Source: an uncultured Pelagibacteraceae bacterium (GTDB lineage: Bacteria; Pseudomonadota; Alphaproteobacteria; Pelagibacterales; Pelagibacteraceae). Taken from it: a stretch of 64,000 nucleotides of DNA. The translations under genes were made by a program, and so were the position numbers. The stretch lies in contig CABZXO010000007.1 in the NCBI GenBank assembly GCA_902529645.1, positions 1 to 64,000 on the forward strand, written 5' to 3'. The notes under the pieces were generated by a model. The model saw only the letters and a program-made list of their open reading frames with translations. It did no database searches and had not been told where the DNA came from. Positions 36,378 through 48,633 of this stretch are shown piece by piece; position 1 is the stretch's first letter, and every line of letters begins with the position of its first letter.

Positions 36378-37823
36378 CTAAACATCAACTATCATTGTAT
36401 CTTTAGATCCTCCACCTTGTGAACTATTTACAATTGTACTCCCTTTCCTTAATGCAACTCTTGTTAAACCACCAGATGTTACGTAAATAGATTTTCCACT
36501 TAACACAAAAGGTCTTAAATCAACATGTCTTGGCTCTATATTGCTTTCAGTAATTGTAGGAAGAGTTGATAAAATTTCTAAAGGCTGAGCAATAAATTCT
36601 CTTGGTTTACTTTTTATTTTCTGAATCATTTCATCTTTTTCTTTTTTTGATGCTCTTGTGCCAATTAAAATACCATATCCTCCAGACGCATTAGCTGGTT
36701 TAACAACTAATTTTGAAATGTTTTCAATAACATAATCTCTATCTTTTTTCTCATGACACAAAAAGGTTTCAACTTGATTTATTTTAGGTTGCTCGCCTAG
36801 ATAATAAACAATCATTTTATTTACATAAGAGTAAATAGCTTTGTCATCTGCTATACCTGTTCCAATCCCGTTTACTATTCCTACGTTTCCTTTTTTCCAA
36901 CACTTAAAAAGTCCAGGAACTCCAATAAGTGACTCTTTGTAGAATACTTTGGGATCTAAAAAGTTGTCATCCAATCTTCTATATATACAATCTACTTTAA
37001 GTTTACCTTTAACAGTTTTCATGTATACAACATCATTTTCCACGAACAAATCTTTGCCTTCAACGAGAGCTATTCCCATTTGTTCAGCTAAAAAAGAATG
37101 TTCAAAATAAGCTGAATTATAAATGCCAGGAGTAAGTACTACCATGTGAGGATTTTCAGTTCTTTTAGGTATGCATTCCTCCATGCAGTGGTACAATTTA
37201 TTTGCGTATTGATGTATTGAGGAAACTTTATATCTCGTAAATAACTCTGGAAAAACATCCCTCATAACCATCCGATTTTCTAGCATATAAGATACACCTG
37301 ATGGAACTCTCAAATTATCTTCCAAAACCAAGTATTCACCATTTATATTTCTAATAAGATCAATTCCAGAAATGTTTGACCAAGCTTTATACTTTGGAGA
37401 AAAACCATCACATTCTTTGATATAATATGGTGAATTAAAAACTAATTCCTTCGGAACTACATTATCCTTAAAAATTTTTTTTTTATTGTAGACATCATCG
37501 ATAAATAAATTAAGTGCTTTTACTCTTTGTGCCAATCCTTTTGAAATTTTGTTCCATACACGTTTAGGAATTATTCTGGGAATTATATCTAAAGGCCATT
37601 TTTTTTCTTCAGCTCTATTGTTAGCTGCGTAGACTCTGAAATTAATTCCTCTTGCGCTAATTGTGCTTTGGCAATTTTTTTCAATTTCTTGTAGTTTTTT
37701 CTTTCCATTCCTCTCTAAAATACCAGAAATAATTTTAGCATGTTTTCTAATTTTGCTATCATCAGATATATAACCATCATAAGATGACTTTGAGTCGTAA
37801 TTTTTCCAAAATTGAGTAACCAT
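36378..37823 (-). CDS. Circularly permuted ATP-grasp ligase-like protein
   Basis: Member of the circularly permuted ATP-grasp type 2 family, predicted peptide or amide ligases found near Anbu proteasome-like genes. Family segments: YKAWSNISGIDLIRN, LEDNLRVPSGVSYMLENR, VVLTPGIYNSAYFEHSFLAE, KPANASGGYGILIG and DLRPFVLSGK, and a C-terminal TRVALRKGSTIVNSSQGGGSKDT-type region (only parts cited). At 481 residues it is typical. It is divergent from the Anbu gene with about 110 bases between starts. The alpha-E and transglutaminase-like partners seen in larger loci are not here. The ATG at 37823 leads an MVTQFWKNYDSKSSYDGY start. Confidence 0.88.
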   Translation of the reverse strand: MVTQFWKNYDSKSSYDGYISDDSKIRKHAKIISGILERNGKKKLQEIEKNCQSTISARGINFRVYAANNRAEEKKWPLDIIPRIIPKRVWNKISKGLAQRVKALNLFIDDVYNKKKIFKDNVVPKELVFNSPYYIKECDGFSPKYKAWSNISGIDLIRNINGEYLVLEDNLRVPSGVSYMLENRMVMRDVFPELFTRYKVSSIHQYANKLYHCMEECIPKRTENPHMVVLTPGIYNSAYFEHSFLAEQMGIALVEGKDLFVENDVVYMKTVKGKLKVDCIYRRLDDNFLDPKVFYKESLIGVPGLFKCWKKGNVGIVNGIGTGIADDKAIYSYVNKMIVYYLGEQPKINQVETFLCHEKKDRDYVIENISKLVVKPANASGGYGILIGTRASKKEKDEMIQKIKSKPREFIAQPLEILSTLPTITESNIEPRHVDLRPFVLSGKSIYVTSGGLTRVALRKGSTIVNSSQGGGSKDTMIVDV

Positions 37824-37933
37824 AATATTTAATATTTTAATAAATATACAAAATAGACAAATGCGAAGAATGAATGACAGTTATGCTAAAAATAGTTTGT
37901 AAAAATGTTTATTTTTAAATATCAATTACATCT

Positions 37934-38659
37934 ATGACATATTGTATAGGTATTAAAACTAATGAAGGTCTTGTTTTTGCTTCAGACTCAAGAACTAATG
38001 CAGGTCTAGATAATGTAAATATATATTCAAAAATGATGACCCATGATGTTGGTGACAGAACTATTGTAATAGTAACTTCAGGAAATTTAGGGACTTCACA
38101 AGCAGTTTATAAATCAATTGAAAAAGATTTAAAAAACTCAAATGGGATAATGAACTTAAACACATGCTCTGATTTCGAACAAATAGCTTCCTATATTGGT
38201 TCACTTAATATTGAGCACTCCTCACCTCATGGAATTAATACAGATAATGTCTTACTTGGTTCAACATTTATAGTTGGAGGACAAATCAAAGGTCAGCAAC
38301 ACGAATTATATTTAATATATCCTCAAGGAAACTATATAAGACCTGCCGACAGCAAACCTTATCTTGTAATTGGAGAAGTAAAATATGGTAAGCCAATATT
38401 AGATAGGGTAATCAAACCAAACGTATCTATTGGGGACGCATCACGTTGCGCATTAATTTCGATGGACTCAACTTTAAAAAGTGATTTAACAGTAGGCCCA
38501 CCAATAGATTTTGCTGTACACAAAAAAGATGCTGAAAGATTAGCTTCACTTGAATGTTTAAATCTTTCTGACGAAACTTATTCCCGAGTTTGTAACCAGT
38601 GGTCAGAGGGAATATTTAAAGTTTTCGACTCATTTCCCAGATTTGATTGGGAAAAATAA
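37934..38659 (+). CDS. anbu: Anbu, proteasome-type (Ntn) peptidase
   Basis: Bacterial homologue of proteasome beta subunits and HslV. The predicted nucleophile is Thr2 directly after the start Met (TYCIGIKTNEGLVFASDSR), with Asp18 in ASDSR and Lys33 in YSKM matching the proteasome Thr-Asp-Lys set. Other family landmarks are IVIVTSGNLGTSQAV, NTDNVLLGSTFIVGGQIKG and GDASRCALISMDSTLKS. At 241 residues it matches the family. The substrate and in vivo role are not settled. It pairs divergently with the ATP-grasp gene. The stop lies two bases from the convergent dioxygenase. Confidence 0.93.
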   Translation: MTYCIGIKTNEGLVFASDSRTNAGLDNVNIYSKMMTHDVGDRTIVIVTSGNLGTSQAVYKSIEKDLKNSNGIMNLNTCSDFEQIASYIGSLNIEHSSPHGINTDNVLLGSTFIVGGQIKGQQHELYLIYPQGNYIRPADSKPYLVIGEVKYGKPILDRVIKPNVSIGDASRCALISMDSTLKSDLTVGPPIDFAVHKKDAERLASLECLNLSDETYSRVCNQWSEGIFKVFDSFPRFDWEK

Positions 38660-38661
38660 AA

Positions 38662-39324
38662 TTATTTTACTTTCCAATCAGTCTGAAAAGTAACATAGTT
38701 TACTTGAATACATCGTCTCTCTTTAACTATTTTTTTCTTTTCCATTCCATGCCAAGTATTTGGTCCACTGGTAAACATATAACCATAGTTATGTTTATAA
38801 GGGAGTGTCTTAACCTTCTCTAATTTTTCATTATAAAAATCTGTTCCTAAGTCCTCTGATTCATTTGTTTTATTAACAAATATCAAACCTGACATAAGTT
38901 TTTCTTTTATATCGCAATGAGGTTTAAGCCAAAAACCCTCTCGATCACATATAACTTCAACTCTTACATAAGAATTTGATAAATCTTTATTTATCATTTT
39001 TGAAATTGCTTCATATGTTTCTTTAGATTGAAGTTCATTTATAAATTTAACTAAATTTGGAAATTGAGATGAGTTTTCCTTGTTAATAAAACATCTAAAT
39101 TTTATTGCTTGTCCACCTGAAGCTATTCCTTCTCTAAATTCTGCAGCTCCACCATCTATTGCTCTTGTTCCATCGTAATTAAGATTGTGTTTACTGACAT
39201 CAGGAATATCAGCTTTAACTATTTCATCAATTGCTCCCTCTGACAAAGCATTGCTATATTCCCAATGATCAAAAGGGAAATTGTATTGTTTTGAATTATT
39301 TTTAATTGAATTTAAAAATGACAT
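38662..39324 (-). CDS. 2-oxoglutarate/Fe(II)-dependent dioxygenase-like protein
   Basis: Predicted Fe(II)/2-oxoglutarate oxygenase of the 2OG-FeII superfamily. The iron facial triad is visible as His136-x-Asp138 (KPHCDIKEK) and His192 (TWHGMEK), with Arg203/204 as 2-oxoglutarate-binding candidates. The N-terminal domain is Asn/Lys-rich and unrecognised. No signal peptide. It starts at ATG 39324, overlapping the stop of the ELM1-like gene as TAATG, so the two are probably co-expressed. The substrate is unknown; the pairing with an ELM1-type, glycosyltransferase-like protein hints at a surface-glycan or lipid target, but that is inference. Confidence 0.75.
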   Translation of the reverse strand: MSFLNSIKNNSKQYNFPFDHWEYSNALSEGAIDEIVKADIPDVSKHNLNYDGTRAIDGGAAEFREGIASGGQAIKFRCFINKENSSQFPNLVKFINELQSKETYEAISKMINKDLSNSYVRVEVICDREGFWLKPHCDIKEKLMSGLIFVNKTNESEDLGTDFYNEKLEKVKTLPYKHNYGYMFTSGPNTWHGMEKKKIVKERRCIQVNYVTFQTDWKVK

Positions 39325-40268
39325 TAACTTTGAATTTTACTTTTTAATATTTTTGCAACTCTATTCGTTTCATCAAGTTTTTCATAGTTCCAATTTTCTA
39401 TTTCTTCTCCTAAATTTCTTGTAATATTTAATTCTCTAAATAAATTTCTAAAATTTTGGAATCTCTTATCATTTCTTTTCGGTAAAATATTTGCTACATA
39501 AATTGGTTTACCAGTCAAAGCCGCTTCCGATATCATTGAGCTAGAGTCGCAAGTAACCACAATATTTTCAGATAAACCAAGTGCTGATAAATAAGCTTTT
39601 TTATCAACATCCATTATAATAGTGTGATTTTCTCCAAAAAATTCTTTAGCATAGTGAATCGTATACGATGGTGTTCTCATTGATGGAATTACAACAAGTT
39701 GAAAGTTATGTTTCTTTAACAATTTATAGAAAATTGAAAAAATATGTTTCATATTTTTTGTTGAATAATCATAATACTTGGTTGGCCCTCCCAAAATTAA
39801 AGACCAAATTTTTCTATCATCTTTTTTTATAAATGATTTTAAATAATGCTTGTTGTCTTCGATTTCGTTAGTCGTAAGATAATGTATGGCACCTTTGGTG
39901 GAAATTACATTTGAACCTTTTACTCTATCGTGTTCAGGAGCTATTACAAAATCAAAATGATTTAAATCTACTTTTGGATCTTGGATATGGATGTTAAACA
40001 CCTTTTTATTTGAAATACTTTTTAAATGAATTGATGGAATTACACTCTTTCTTCCACAAGATATAATTATATCAAAATCCAAATGATCTATTTTTTTATA
40101 AACATTTTGTGAAACAGGAGTAAATTTTGGTGGCAATAAATTCCAAAAATTATTTAGTTCAACCTTGTGGTGTGTAAATTCAATTTCTAGAGCTTTAGCC
40201 AATCCCTCAACTTGACTAATCATTCCATGCATGCCTTGAGTTAATAAAATACCTTTTAATTTAGTCAT
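39324..40268 (-). CDS. ELM1 family protein (DUF1022), nucleoside-diphosphate-sugar epimerase-like
   Basis: Member of the ELM1/DUF1022 family found in alphaproteobacteria and plants, whose fold resembles GT-B glycosyltransferases. Family-type segments: LTQGMHGMISQVEGLAKAL near the start, IISCGRKSVIPSIHLK, IQDPKVDLNHFDFVIAPEHD and GENHTIIMD...SEAALTGKPIYVANIL. At 314 residues it is within range. The N-terminal two-thirds keep the motifs seen in mitochondrial fission ELM1 relatives. The biochemical activity is uncertain. It is transcribed with the downstream dioxygenase. Confidence 0.82.
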   Translation of the reverse strand: MTKLKGILLTQGMHGMISQVEGLAKALEIEFTHHKVELNNFWNLLPPKFTPVSQNVYKKIDHLDFDIIISCGRKSVIPSIHLKSISNKKVFNIHIQDPKVDLNHFDFVIAPEHDRVKGSNVISTKGAIHYLTTNEIEDNKHYLKSFIKKDDRKIWSLILGGPTKYYDYSTKNMKHIFSIFYKLLKKHNFQLVVIPSMRTPSYTIHYAKEFFGENHTIIMDVDKKAYLSALGLSENIVVTCDSSSMISEAALTGKPIYVANILPKRNDKRFQNFRNLFRELNITRNLGEEIENWNYEKLDETNRVAKILKSKIQS

Positions 40269-40289
40269 TAATCACTATATAGCTTTCAT

Positions 40290-41237
40290 ATGAGTCAAAA
40301 TCCAACTAAACACACAAAAGTGTTAATAATTGGATCCGGTCCTGCCGGATACACAGCTGCAGTTTATGCGGCTCGTGCAATGCTAAATCCAATTCTAGTT
40401 CATGGATCTGAACCAGGTGGTCAATTAACAACCACAACAGATGTTGAAAACTTTCCAGGATTTGCAGAGGTTATACAGGGTCCTTGGTTAATGGATCAAA
40501 TGAAAGAACAAGCTAAAGCCGTTGGTACAGAAATGATAGAGGATCACATTAGTAATGTTAATTTAAAAACTTCTCCATTTGAAGCAACTGGAGATAGTGG
40601 TCAAAAATATTCTGCTGAAAGTATAATAATTTCTACAGGTGCTCAGGCAAGATGGTTAAATTTAGACTCAGAACAAGAATTTAGAGGATTTGGCGTCTCT
40701 GCTTGCGCAACATGTGATGGTTTCTTTTTTAAAAATAAAGAAGTTGCAGTAGTTGGAGGTGGCAATGCAGCTGTTGAAGAAGCAATGTTTCTTACAAAAT
40801 TTGCATCCAAAGTAAAATTAATTCACAGACGAGATAGTTTAAGAGCTGAAAAAATGCTTCAAAAAAAATTAATGGAAAATAAAAAAATTGAAATTATTTG
40901 GGACTCTGTAGTTGAAGATGTATTGGGTGATAAAGATCCTAAAAATGTTAAGGGAATTAAAATTAAAAATGTCAAAACAAATGAAACACAAGAATTAAAA
41001 CTTGATGGTGTATTTATTGCTATTGGTCATGATCCAGCAACCCAGCTATTTAAAGATCAACTGGAAATGGATAAAGAAGGGTACCTAATCACAAAAGCAG
41101 ATTCAACTGAAACCAATGTACCTGGAGTTTTCGCAGCTGGAGATGTAAAAGACAAAATTTTTAGACAAGCAGTTACAGCTGCGGGTATGGGATGTATGGC
41201 AGCTCTTGAAGCAGAAAAACATCTCTCTCACAATTAA
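40290..41237 (+). CDS. trxB: Thioredoxin reductase
   Basis: Flavoenzyme that reduces thioredoxin with NADPH. FAD motif GSGPAGYTAA near the N-terminus (15-24), redox-active Cys139-x-x-Cys142 in ACATCDG, NADPH-binding VVGGGNAAVEEAMFL, and the C-terminal FAD motif GVFAAGDVKD. The 315-residue length is typical of low-molecular-weight TrxB. The first base of the following SDR gene is directly after the stop, so the two are probably one transcript. Confidence 0.97.
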   Translation: MSQNPTKHTKVLIIGSGPAGYTAAVYAARAMLNPILVHGSEPGGQLTTTTDVENFPGFAEVIQGPWLMDQMKEQAKAVGTEMIEDHISNVNLKTSPFEATGDSGQKYSAESIIISTGAQARWLNLDSEQEFRGFGVSACATCDGFFFKNKEVAVVGGGNAAVEEAMFLTKFASKVKLIHRRDSLRAEKMLQKKLMENKKIEIIWDSVVEDVLGDKDPKNVKGIKIKNVKTNETQELKLDGVFIAIGHDPATQLFKDQLEMDKEGYLITKADSTETNVPGVFAAGDVKDKIFRQAVTAAGMGCMAALEAEKHLSHN

Positions 41238-42260
41238 ATGTCAGAAAAAATATTGCTAACTGGAATTAGCGGTTGGATAGCAAAACATACAACAATTGAA
41301 TTATTAAATTCTGGTTACGAGGTCTTAGGAACTGTAAGAAATGAAACTTTAATTGAACAAACCAAAGATACTATTAGTAAATACGCTCCTATAGATAAAT
41401 TATCTTTTATTAAATTAGATCTTGTTAAAGATGATGGATGGAATGATGCAGCTAAAGGATGTAAATATATATTTCATATTGCATCTCCTTTTCCAATAAA
41501 AGTTTCAAATAATAGAGAAAGCTTATTACCTCCTGCAGTAGATGGTACTTTAAGGGTAATAAATGCAGGGATAAATGCTGGGGTAGATCAAATCGTTAAA
41601 ACTTCATCTATTGTTGCTATGTTTAGAAAACCTAACAGAACTAATCCTTATACATTTGGAGAACAAGACTGGACTGATGAAAATTGGGTAGAGGGGGTAA
41701 ATGATTATTTTTTATCAAAAACTAAAGCTGAGAGAGTTGCTTGGGAATTGATGGAAAGCAAAGGTTTAAAAAATAAATTAACAACAATTTGTCCTGGTGG
41801 AGTCTTTGGTGATGCTCTAGATAAAAAAGGCGGTACTTCAATTGAATATGTTAGACAATTCATGGCTGGTAAATTTCCTGGAGCACCTAAATTTGCAGTT
41901 TTAATTTCTGACGTAAAAGATATTGCAAAAGCACATGTTGCTTGTATTGGAAATGATAAAGTTGGAGGTAGAAGGTTAATTGTTGGAAAAGAAGTTAAAA
42001 AATTAGTCGAATTATCCCAATTAATGGCTGAAGCAATGCCTGCTTATGCAAAAAAGCTTCCAAGAAAAGAGCTTCCAAATTTTATGGTAAAGTTGATAAG
42101 TTATATAGACTCAAGTGCTAAAATGATGATACCTGATCTTGGAATTTTAATGCAAACCGACCCCTCTTATGCTGAAGAGTTATTAGGGTTTAAATTTAAA
42201 GCTGCAAAAGATTGTATGGCAGAGAATGCAAAATCTGTTGTGAGATTGGGCTTGGTTTAA
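41238..42260 (+). CDS. Extended short-chain dehydrogenase/epimerase family protein
   Basis: NAD(P)-dependent extended SDR resembling dihydroflavonol-4-reductase-type enzymes. The coenzyme motif is TGISGWIAKH near residue 8, and the catalytic Tyr-x-x-x-Lys is in YFLSKTKAE, with a Ser in KTSSIVAM. At 340 residues it fits the family. The exact substrate cannot be read from the sequence. It immediately follows trxB (no spacer) and abuts the convergent NAD(P)-binding gene at 42261. Confidence 0.82.
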   Translation: MSEKILLTGISGWIAKHTTIELLNSGYEVLGTVRNETLIEQTKDTISKYAPIDKLSFIKLDLVKDDGWNDAAKGCKYIFHIASPFPIKVSNNRESLLPPAVDGTLRVINAGINAGVDQIVKTSSIVAMFRKPNRTNPYTFGEQDWTDENWVEGVNDYFLSKTKAERVAWELMESKGLKNKLTTICPGGVFGDALDKKGGTSIEYVRQFMAGKFPGAPKFAVLISDVKDIAKAHVACIGNDKVGGRRLIVGKEVKKLVELSQLMAEAMPAYAKKLPRKELPNFMVKLISYIDSSAKMMIPDLGILMQTDPSYAEELLGFKFKAAKDCMAENAKSVVRLGLV

Positions 42261-42907
42261 TTATAATTTTAATATTTCATCGGACTCAAAAATCATTTTT
42301 TGGAAATTTTCTTTAGCAATTTTGATCATTGCTTTTGCAACTATTTCTGAACTGATTGGTCTCATTTTTTTAAACGGGCCAAGTAATAAAGGCGAAAATA
42401 CACTAAAAGTTAAAATACCTATTTTTTCACCTACTCTGTTCTCTTTTCTTTTCCCCATTAAAAAAGAAGGTCTTAATATTCCTAATTTAGAGAAGTTTAA
42501 TCTTTTTAATTCTTCTTCAACTAAACCTTTAAATTTCACATATTTACTTGAACTTTTTGGATTAGCATAAATTGAAGAAATAAAAATAAATGACTTAACT
42601 GAATTAGCTTTTGCAATTTGTGCAATTTCCTTTGGAATATCTAACTCCACTTTTTGGTAATCATTTTTATTAGGAGAATTTTGCTTTGTGGTACCAATAC
42701 AAAAAAAACAATCCTCTCCTGTAATTTCATTTTTATGATTTCCTAAATTATTAAAATCAATATTTATAACCTCAACTTTTTCATTATTAATTGAAGTTTG
42801 AGAGCGAACGAAAATCTTAATTTTAGTGTAATAATTGTCTTGAATTAATTGATTAACTAAATGGCTACCAATTAATCCAGTGGAACCAAATACTATGGCT
42901 GTTTTCA

Positions 42908-42908
<1 letters not shown>
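42261..42908 (-). CDS. NAD(P)-binding atypical SDR (HTATIP2-like)
   Basis: Small Rossmann-fold protein with GSTGLIGSHL at about residues 8-17, the FCIGTTKQ segment, FIFISSIYANPKSSS and YVKFKGLVEEEL. This resembles the atypical SDR group of HTATIP2-like oxidoreductases (Tyr-x-x-x-Lys: YVKFK). It has 215 residues. Function unknown. It is followed by one base overlap with the aspartate aminotransferase-like gene upstream, so both likely share a transcript. Confidence 0.75.
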
Positions 42909-46299
<3,391 letters not shown>

Positions 46300-46318
<19 letters not shown>

Positions 46319-47052
46319 TTATTACTGGTGGAGCAACCCGAATGGGTGCTGCTATAGCAAGAAAATTATCAGGCGCGAATAAAGAAATCTTAATCCATTA
46401 TAATAAATCAAAATTAAAAGCAGAAAAATTAAAAAAAGAACTATCTAAGAAAGGAACAAAAGTTTTCTTAGTTAAAGGTGATTTGAGTAAAGAAAATGAT
46501 TTAAATAAAATTGTAAAATACGCAAAATCAAAACTTAAATATTTTGATTGTTTAATTAATAACGCTTCTTTATTTGAAAATGATAAATTAGAAAACTTTA
46601 CAACAGATAGTTGGGGGCAACATTTAAGAACAAATTTAAGAACACCTGCATTATTATCAAAAGAATTTGCAAAAAATGTTAAAGGCAAAAATAACAATAT
46701 AATTAATATTATTGATCAGAGAGTATTTAAACTTACTCCATATTTTTTTTCTTACACAATTAGTAAAACTGGACTTTATACTTTAACTAAAACTAGTGCT
46801 ATGAGTTTGGCTCCAAAGATTAGAGTAAACGGTATAGCACCTGGTCCTACTATTAAAAATCAAAGACAATCTGAAAAACATTTTAGAAAACAATACTTAG
46901 CAACTCCTTTAAAAAGACAGGTGGATGTTGAACAAATATGTAATGCTGTTGACTTTTTTATAAAAAATATATCTATTACTGGTCAAGTTTTAGCTATTGA
47001 TAGTGGTCAAAATCTAAATTGGCAAACACCAGATGTAATGGGCAAAGAATGA
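46300..47052 (+). CDS. SDR family pteridine reductase-like protein (FolM type)
   Basis: Classical SDR with the coenzyme motif [14 protein letters not shown] at about 10-23 and catalytic Tyr-x-x-x-Lys in [10 protein letters not shown]. The ATRMG arrangement (Arg after Thr in TGGxTR) is typical of pteridine/dihydromonapterin reductases. The genomic context supports a pterin role: folB lies about 1.2 kb downstream in the same direction. The C-terminus [11 protein letters not shown] is SDR-like. It has 250 residues. The start overlaps uvrB by 19 bases. Other carbonyl reductases of this family cannot be ruled out. Confidence 0.75.
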
Positions 47053-48059
47053 GGAGATTAATACTTACAATTTCAATATTATTTACATTAATTTCTTTGG
47101 CAGAAGCTAGAGAATGCAAATCTGGAGATATCAAAGGGGATGCATTTATTTATAGTGACGGAAAAAAAGTCACTGTCATACAAGGAACTGATATTCCAAA
47201 TCCAGAAAATAAAATCATAATGATTTTTAATAAAGGAGGGTGGAAAGTTGAAAAGAAATGGGGAGAGTGTAAAGATTTTCTTCCTAAACAATTAGGTCAA
47301 ATATCAGGAACTAAAATTAAAGGTAAAGAACTAGTTTTAATGCTTAATGGTAATCTCCATAAAGCAGGAGGAGATGATGGATATAAATGTGGATGGAAAT
47401 TTAAAGGGGCTTGGCACAAGCCTTGGTATGACTGTGTAATAGCTGAATGGGCAATTCCAAAGAGGGTAAAGGTAAATAAAGATCTTATTGATAAACTAGT
47501 TTCCAAAGGAACTCCAAGAGATCAAATTTTTATGTCAGGTTTATCATGTGGAGGTATTGATACTCTTAGGCATAAAGGTTTACACCCAAAAGATTTTAAT
47601 GCCACGATTTCTTTTATGCCTAATTGTTGGGATAGAAGACCTAATACACCTTTAAGAAAAATGGTAATAGACGAGATTAAAAGTTTTGAAAGAATAGATG
47701 CATTAGTTTTTCACAGTCCTGTAGATGGGGAGGGTGATTGGCGTAGCAATAGTGAATGGATGAAGAAAGATTTAGGAAATATTCCTGGTATTCAATGGAT
47801 TGACACCCCTGGTCATACAGGAAAAGATATTGAAGTTAATGGTGTGAAATGCAAAATTAAAGAAAAGATGATAGGTGGATGGGAAGAAGCATGGCCAGAA
47901 GGTAAAGAAAAACTTACAAGTGAAAAAAAATTTATAGCTCTTGAAAAAAAATTGAAGAAAGAAATGAAAAAAAAAGCAGCTGGTCATTATATGGTTTCAT
48001 ATCCCTGTTTTAAATATTACCACCCAAAAATTATTAATTTTATAGAATCTAGGATTTAA
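47049..48059 (+). CDS. Secreted serine-hydrolase-like protein of unknown function
   Basis: I do not recognise a named family. A clear signal peptide runs about 1-20 ([19 protein letters not shown]), so the protein is exported. The mature part carries a G-x-S-x-G nucleophile-elbow pattern, Gly164-Leu-Ser166-Cys-Gly168 (FMSGLSCGG), with Asp226 (SPVDGEGD) and His313 (AAGHYMV) as possible acid/base partners, suggesting an alpha/beta hydrolase. Several Cys residues (23, 74, 114, 129) could form disulphides. Start ATG at 47049 overlaps the SDR stop as ATGA; a longer frame from 47019 would lie inside that gene. The hydrolase call is an inference from motif spacing. Confidence 0.6.
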   Translation: MRRLILTISILFTLISLAEARECKSGDIKGDAFIYSDGKKVTVIQGTDIPNPENKIIMIFNKGGWKVEKKWGECKDFLPKQLGQISGTKIKGKELVLMLNGNLHKAGGDDGYKCGWKFKGAWHKPWYDCVIAEWAIPKRVKVNKDLIDKLVSKGTPRDQIFMSGLSCGGIDTLRHKGLHPKDFNATISFMPNCWDRRPNTPLRKMVIDEIKSFERIDALVFHSPVDGEGDWRSNSEWMKKDLGNIPGIQWIDTPGHTGKDIEVNGVKCKIKEKMIGGWEEAWPEGKEKLTSEKKFIALEKKLKKEMKKKAAGHYMVSYPCFKYYHPKIINFIESRI

Positions 48060-48061
48060 AG

Positions 48062-48208
48062 ATGAAAAAAATTAATCCTTTTCTTGCAGCAGCGATAATT
48101 TTGATTGGTGGTTTTTTTGCATTTAAAATTATGTCATTTTTTGGTTGCTACGTTCGTATTGAGGATGGGAATGCATGTTGGAACCTTACTATTTTTGGAA
48201 TTAAATAA
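48062..48208 (+). CDS. Small membrane protein, 48 residues
   Basis: A short frame starting at ATG 48062, two bases after the preceding stop, and ending TAA at 48208. It encodes a basic start (MKKINPF), a hydrophobic segment at about 8-25 (LAAAIILIGGFFAFKIMSFF), and a short tail with two Cys (GCYVRIEDGNACWNLT). Its stop TAA overlaps the folB ATG as TAATG. No family recognised. The in-frame placement between coupled genes and the membrane-like composition argue that it is real. Confidence 0.6.
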   Translation: MKKINPFLAAAIILIGGFFAFKIMSFFGCYVRIEDGNACWNLTIFGIK

Positions 48209-48633
48209 TGAAAAAAAATAATTTAAAAATTGTCAAAATAGATAAAAATAAAACTTTATTTAATTATGAGAAAAAAATACTAATTAACGAACTAATTTTA
48301 GATTTAAAACTCGGTTATTACGATTCTGAAAAAGAAAAATCACAAAAAGTAAAATTTAGTCTTGAAATAGATTATGAGGATAAAAAACCTTCTAGCGATA
48401 AAGATATAAAATCTATTGTAAATTATGGAACAATTGTAAAATTAATTACTAAACTTGTAAAAAAGAAACATTATAATTTTTTAGAAACCTTAGCAGAAGC
48501 GGTTTTTGATGAACTATTTAAAGACAAAAGAATTGCTAAAATAATGTTAAAAATTGAAAAATTAGAAATCTTAAAACAGTGTTCATCAGTTGGTATCCAA
48601 ATTACCAAAAAGAGAAGCAATGATAAGTTCTGA
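48208..48633 (+). CDS. folB: Dihydroneopterin aldolase
   Basis: Folate pathway enzyme converting dihydroneopterin to hydroxymethyl-dihydropterin and glycolaldehyde. The FolB signature is seen in [20 protein letters not shown] near the N-terminus; the catalytic and binding stretch includes [13 protein letters not shown] (Glu) and a late [19 protein letters not shown]. The length of 141 residues includes a 24-residue N-terminal extension. It follows the small membrane protein with a one-base overlap and overlaps uvrC by 14 bases. Confidence 0.88.
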   Translation: MKKNNLKIVKIDKNKTLFNYEKKILINELILDLKLGYYDSEKEKSQKVKFSLEIDYEDKKPSSDKDIKSIVNYGTIVKLITKLVKKKHYNFLETLAEAVFDELFKDKRIAKIMLKIEKLEILKQCSSVGIQITKKRSNDKF

